Shown here: positions 63,034 to 64,000 of the stretch, piece after piece
How positions within the stretch are numbered: the stretch's first letter is position 1
How the letters are laid out: every line of letters begins with the position of its first letter
Assembly: GCA_951812535.1 (NCBI GenBank)
Contig: CATOSK010000006.1
Span: 186,001-250,000, forward strand
Length of the DNA stretch: 64,000 bases
Source: an uncultured Dehalococcoidia bacterium
Lineage (GTDB): Bacteria; Chloroflexota; Dehalococcoidia; Lucifugimonadales; UBA3495
Direction of reading: 5' to 3'
The notes under the pieces: generated by a model
The model's database searches: none
What the model saw: only the letters and a program-made list of their open reading frames with translations
Told to the model about the DNA's origin: nothing
Position numbers and translations under genes: made by a program

Positions 63034-64000
63034 CATGCTGCAGCACATAGGATCCAGCCCCCGCTACAAGTGGTGGGTCTTCGCCACCATCGGAGCGGGA
63101 ATCTTCTTCTCCGTCGTCGACCACGGCAGCGTTCAGATTGCGCTGCCGGATATCGAAGCCTACTACGATTCGGACCTGCCCACCGTGCAGTGGGTGGTGG
63201 TGGCTTATGCGCTGGCCATCAGCGTCCTTCTGCTGCCCATGGGACGCCTCGGCGACACGCTGGGCCGGAAACGGGTCTACGTGGCTGGCCTGGCCATCTA
63301 CCTGGTGGCGTCGGCGGTGTCCGGCATGGCCACGGACATCGCCATGCTGATCTTCGGGCGGGTCCTGCAGGGCATCGGTTCCGCGATGATGCAGGGGCTG
63401 GCCATGGCGATGATCATTTCCTCCTTTCCGGCCCGGGAACGGGGCAAGGCCCTCGGTTCCAACATGAGCGTTGTCGGCAGCGGCGCCATTGCCGGCCCCG
63501 CGTTGGGCGGCCTGCTGGTCAGCGCCCTGGGGTGGCGGTGGGTGTTCTTCATCAACATCCCCTTTGGCATCATCATCATGATTGCGTCGCTGCTCATCCT
63601 GGAGCGTCGGCAACCCGAGGAGGAAGAACGGGATAACAGCAAGGGATTCGACTGGGTGGGAGCGGCTCTATCCGGAGCGATGCTTTTGCTGTTCCTGCTG
63701 GTGGTTGGCAACGGGCACCAGCTTGGGTGGACGTCGCTGGCGGTGGTCGGCGGGGCATTCGTCGTCGTGGTATTGATGGTGGCCTTCGTTTGGTGGGAAC
63801 TGAGGGTGCCGTCGCCAATGCTGGAGCTGCGGTTGTTCCGTCGAAAGCTGGTGGCGCTGGGAGTGGCCGCCGGTTGGCTCTCCTTCTGCGGAATGGCGGC
63901 GTTGCGGTTCATGGTGCCCTTCTACCTGCAAAGGGTCCTGGGCCTGACGCCGAAAGAGGTGGGCCTGTTGCTGATCCCAGCAGCTATCTGCATGATTGTG
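63034..64000 (+). CDS. MFS drug/proton antiporter, DHA2-type, partial
   Basis: The gene begins at ATG 63034 and leaves the window without a stop; 322 residues are visible. WWVFATIGAGIFFSVVDHGS is helix 1, PTVQWVVVAYALAISVLLLP and GRLGDTLGRKRVYVAGLAIY carry helix 2 and MFS motif A. GSAMMQGLAMAMIISSFPAR and GPALGGLLVSALGWRWVFFI match the DHA2 (14-helix) subfamily motif C-like segment. Likely exports drugs or toxic metabolites with proton uptake. The ORF track shows only shadow frames here because the real frame is cut. Confidence 0.9.

Overview
The window is a high-GC chromosomal segment of a bacterium. Gene content suggests a heterotrophic Chloroflexota of the SAR202/Dehalococcoidia kind: GMC oxidoreductase, two MmgE/PrpD genes, MaoC-type dehydratases, acyl-CoA dehydrogenase, archaeal-type PEP carboxylase, a tRNA-Trp T-box ahead of trpE, and a selenoprotein. 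This placement is inference from gene content; no rRNA is present. Several core genes (trpG, the second MmgE/PrpD gene) carry single-base frameshifts in or near short homopolymers, so some breaks may be assembly errors in a draft genome.

Layout. (1) About 1-26.8 kb is an accessory region ending at tRNA-Ser(GGA) (26682-26772) and an adjacent P4-type integrase (25315-26520). It holds a broken large ORF, a DUF502 membrane protein, GMC oxidoreductase, gene wrecks (RusA-like resolvase, GNAT, phosphatase with an amber codon, IstB, IS1182-type transposase), an HNH protein, a DEDDh exonuclease, an oligopeptide-type ABC binding lipoprotein, small phage-like membrane proteins, an orphan BrnA-like antitoxin and an iteron-like cluster. 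It is full of IS elements: two decayed IS3 copies, a DDE_5-type IS, a MITE-like unit, and four ISs joined head to tail by single CTAG tetranucleotides (17.88-23.02 kb). (2) 26.9-32.7 kb is ordinary coding DNA: VOC protein, aroK-aroB, two overlapping MaoC genes, a SelW-like (Rdx) selenoprotein with an in-frame UGA and SECIS-like hairpin, and a pentapeptide-repeat protein. (3) 32.7-34.2 kb holds an intact IS630-type element and an internally deleted IS5 relic. (4) 34.2-50.9 kb carries glycosyltransferase, SDR, SnoaL-like, DRTGG, ABM, Na+/H+ antiporter, ppcA-rsmG, a 5'-nucleotidase lipoprotein, Uma2, a triple DUF4377 lipoprotein, an FAD oxidoreductase, a cupin, an Abi/HEPN protein and an enoyl-CoA hydratase. 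(5) 51.2-64 kb carries a broken hicA beside intact hicB, MmgE/PrpD, a quinone oxidoreductase, the trp region, a second MmgE/PrpD, acyl-CoA dehydrogenase, a GIY-YIG/DUF4357 protein and a truncated MFS exporter.

How genes work together. The most notable arrangement is at 54.67-58.8 kb: a sigma70-like promoter, a tRNA-Trp T-box leader with UGG specifier and intrinsic terminator, then a RelB/RelE-like toxin-antitoxin pair, then trpE, a VOC gene, trpG and an MNT/HEPN pair. A toxin-antitoxin module therefore sits between the tryptophan sensor and its expected target. The second notable gene is the selenoprotein at 31548-31850, which standard gene calling splits at its UGA. aroK-aroB and trpE-trpG together supply part of the shikimate-to-tryptophan pathway; the rest lies outside the window.
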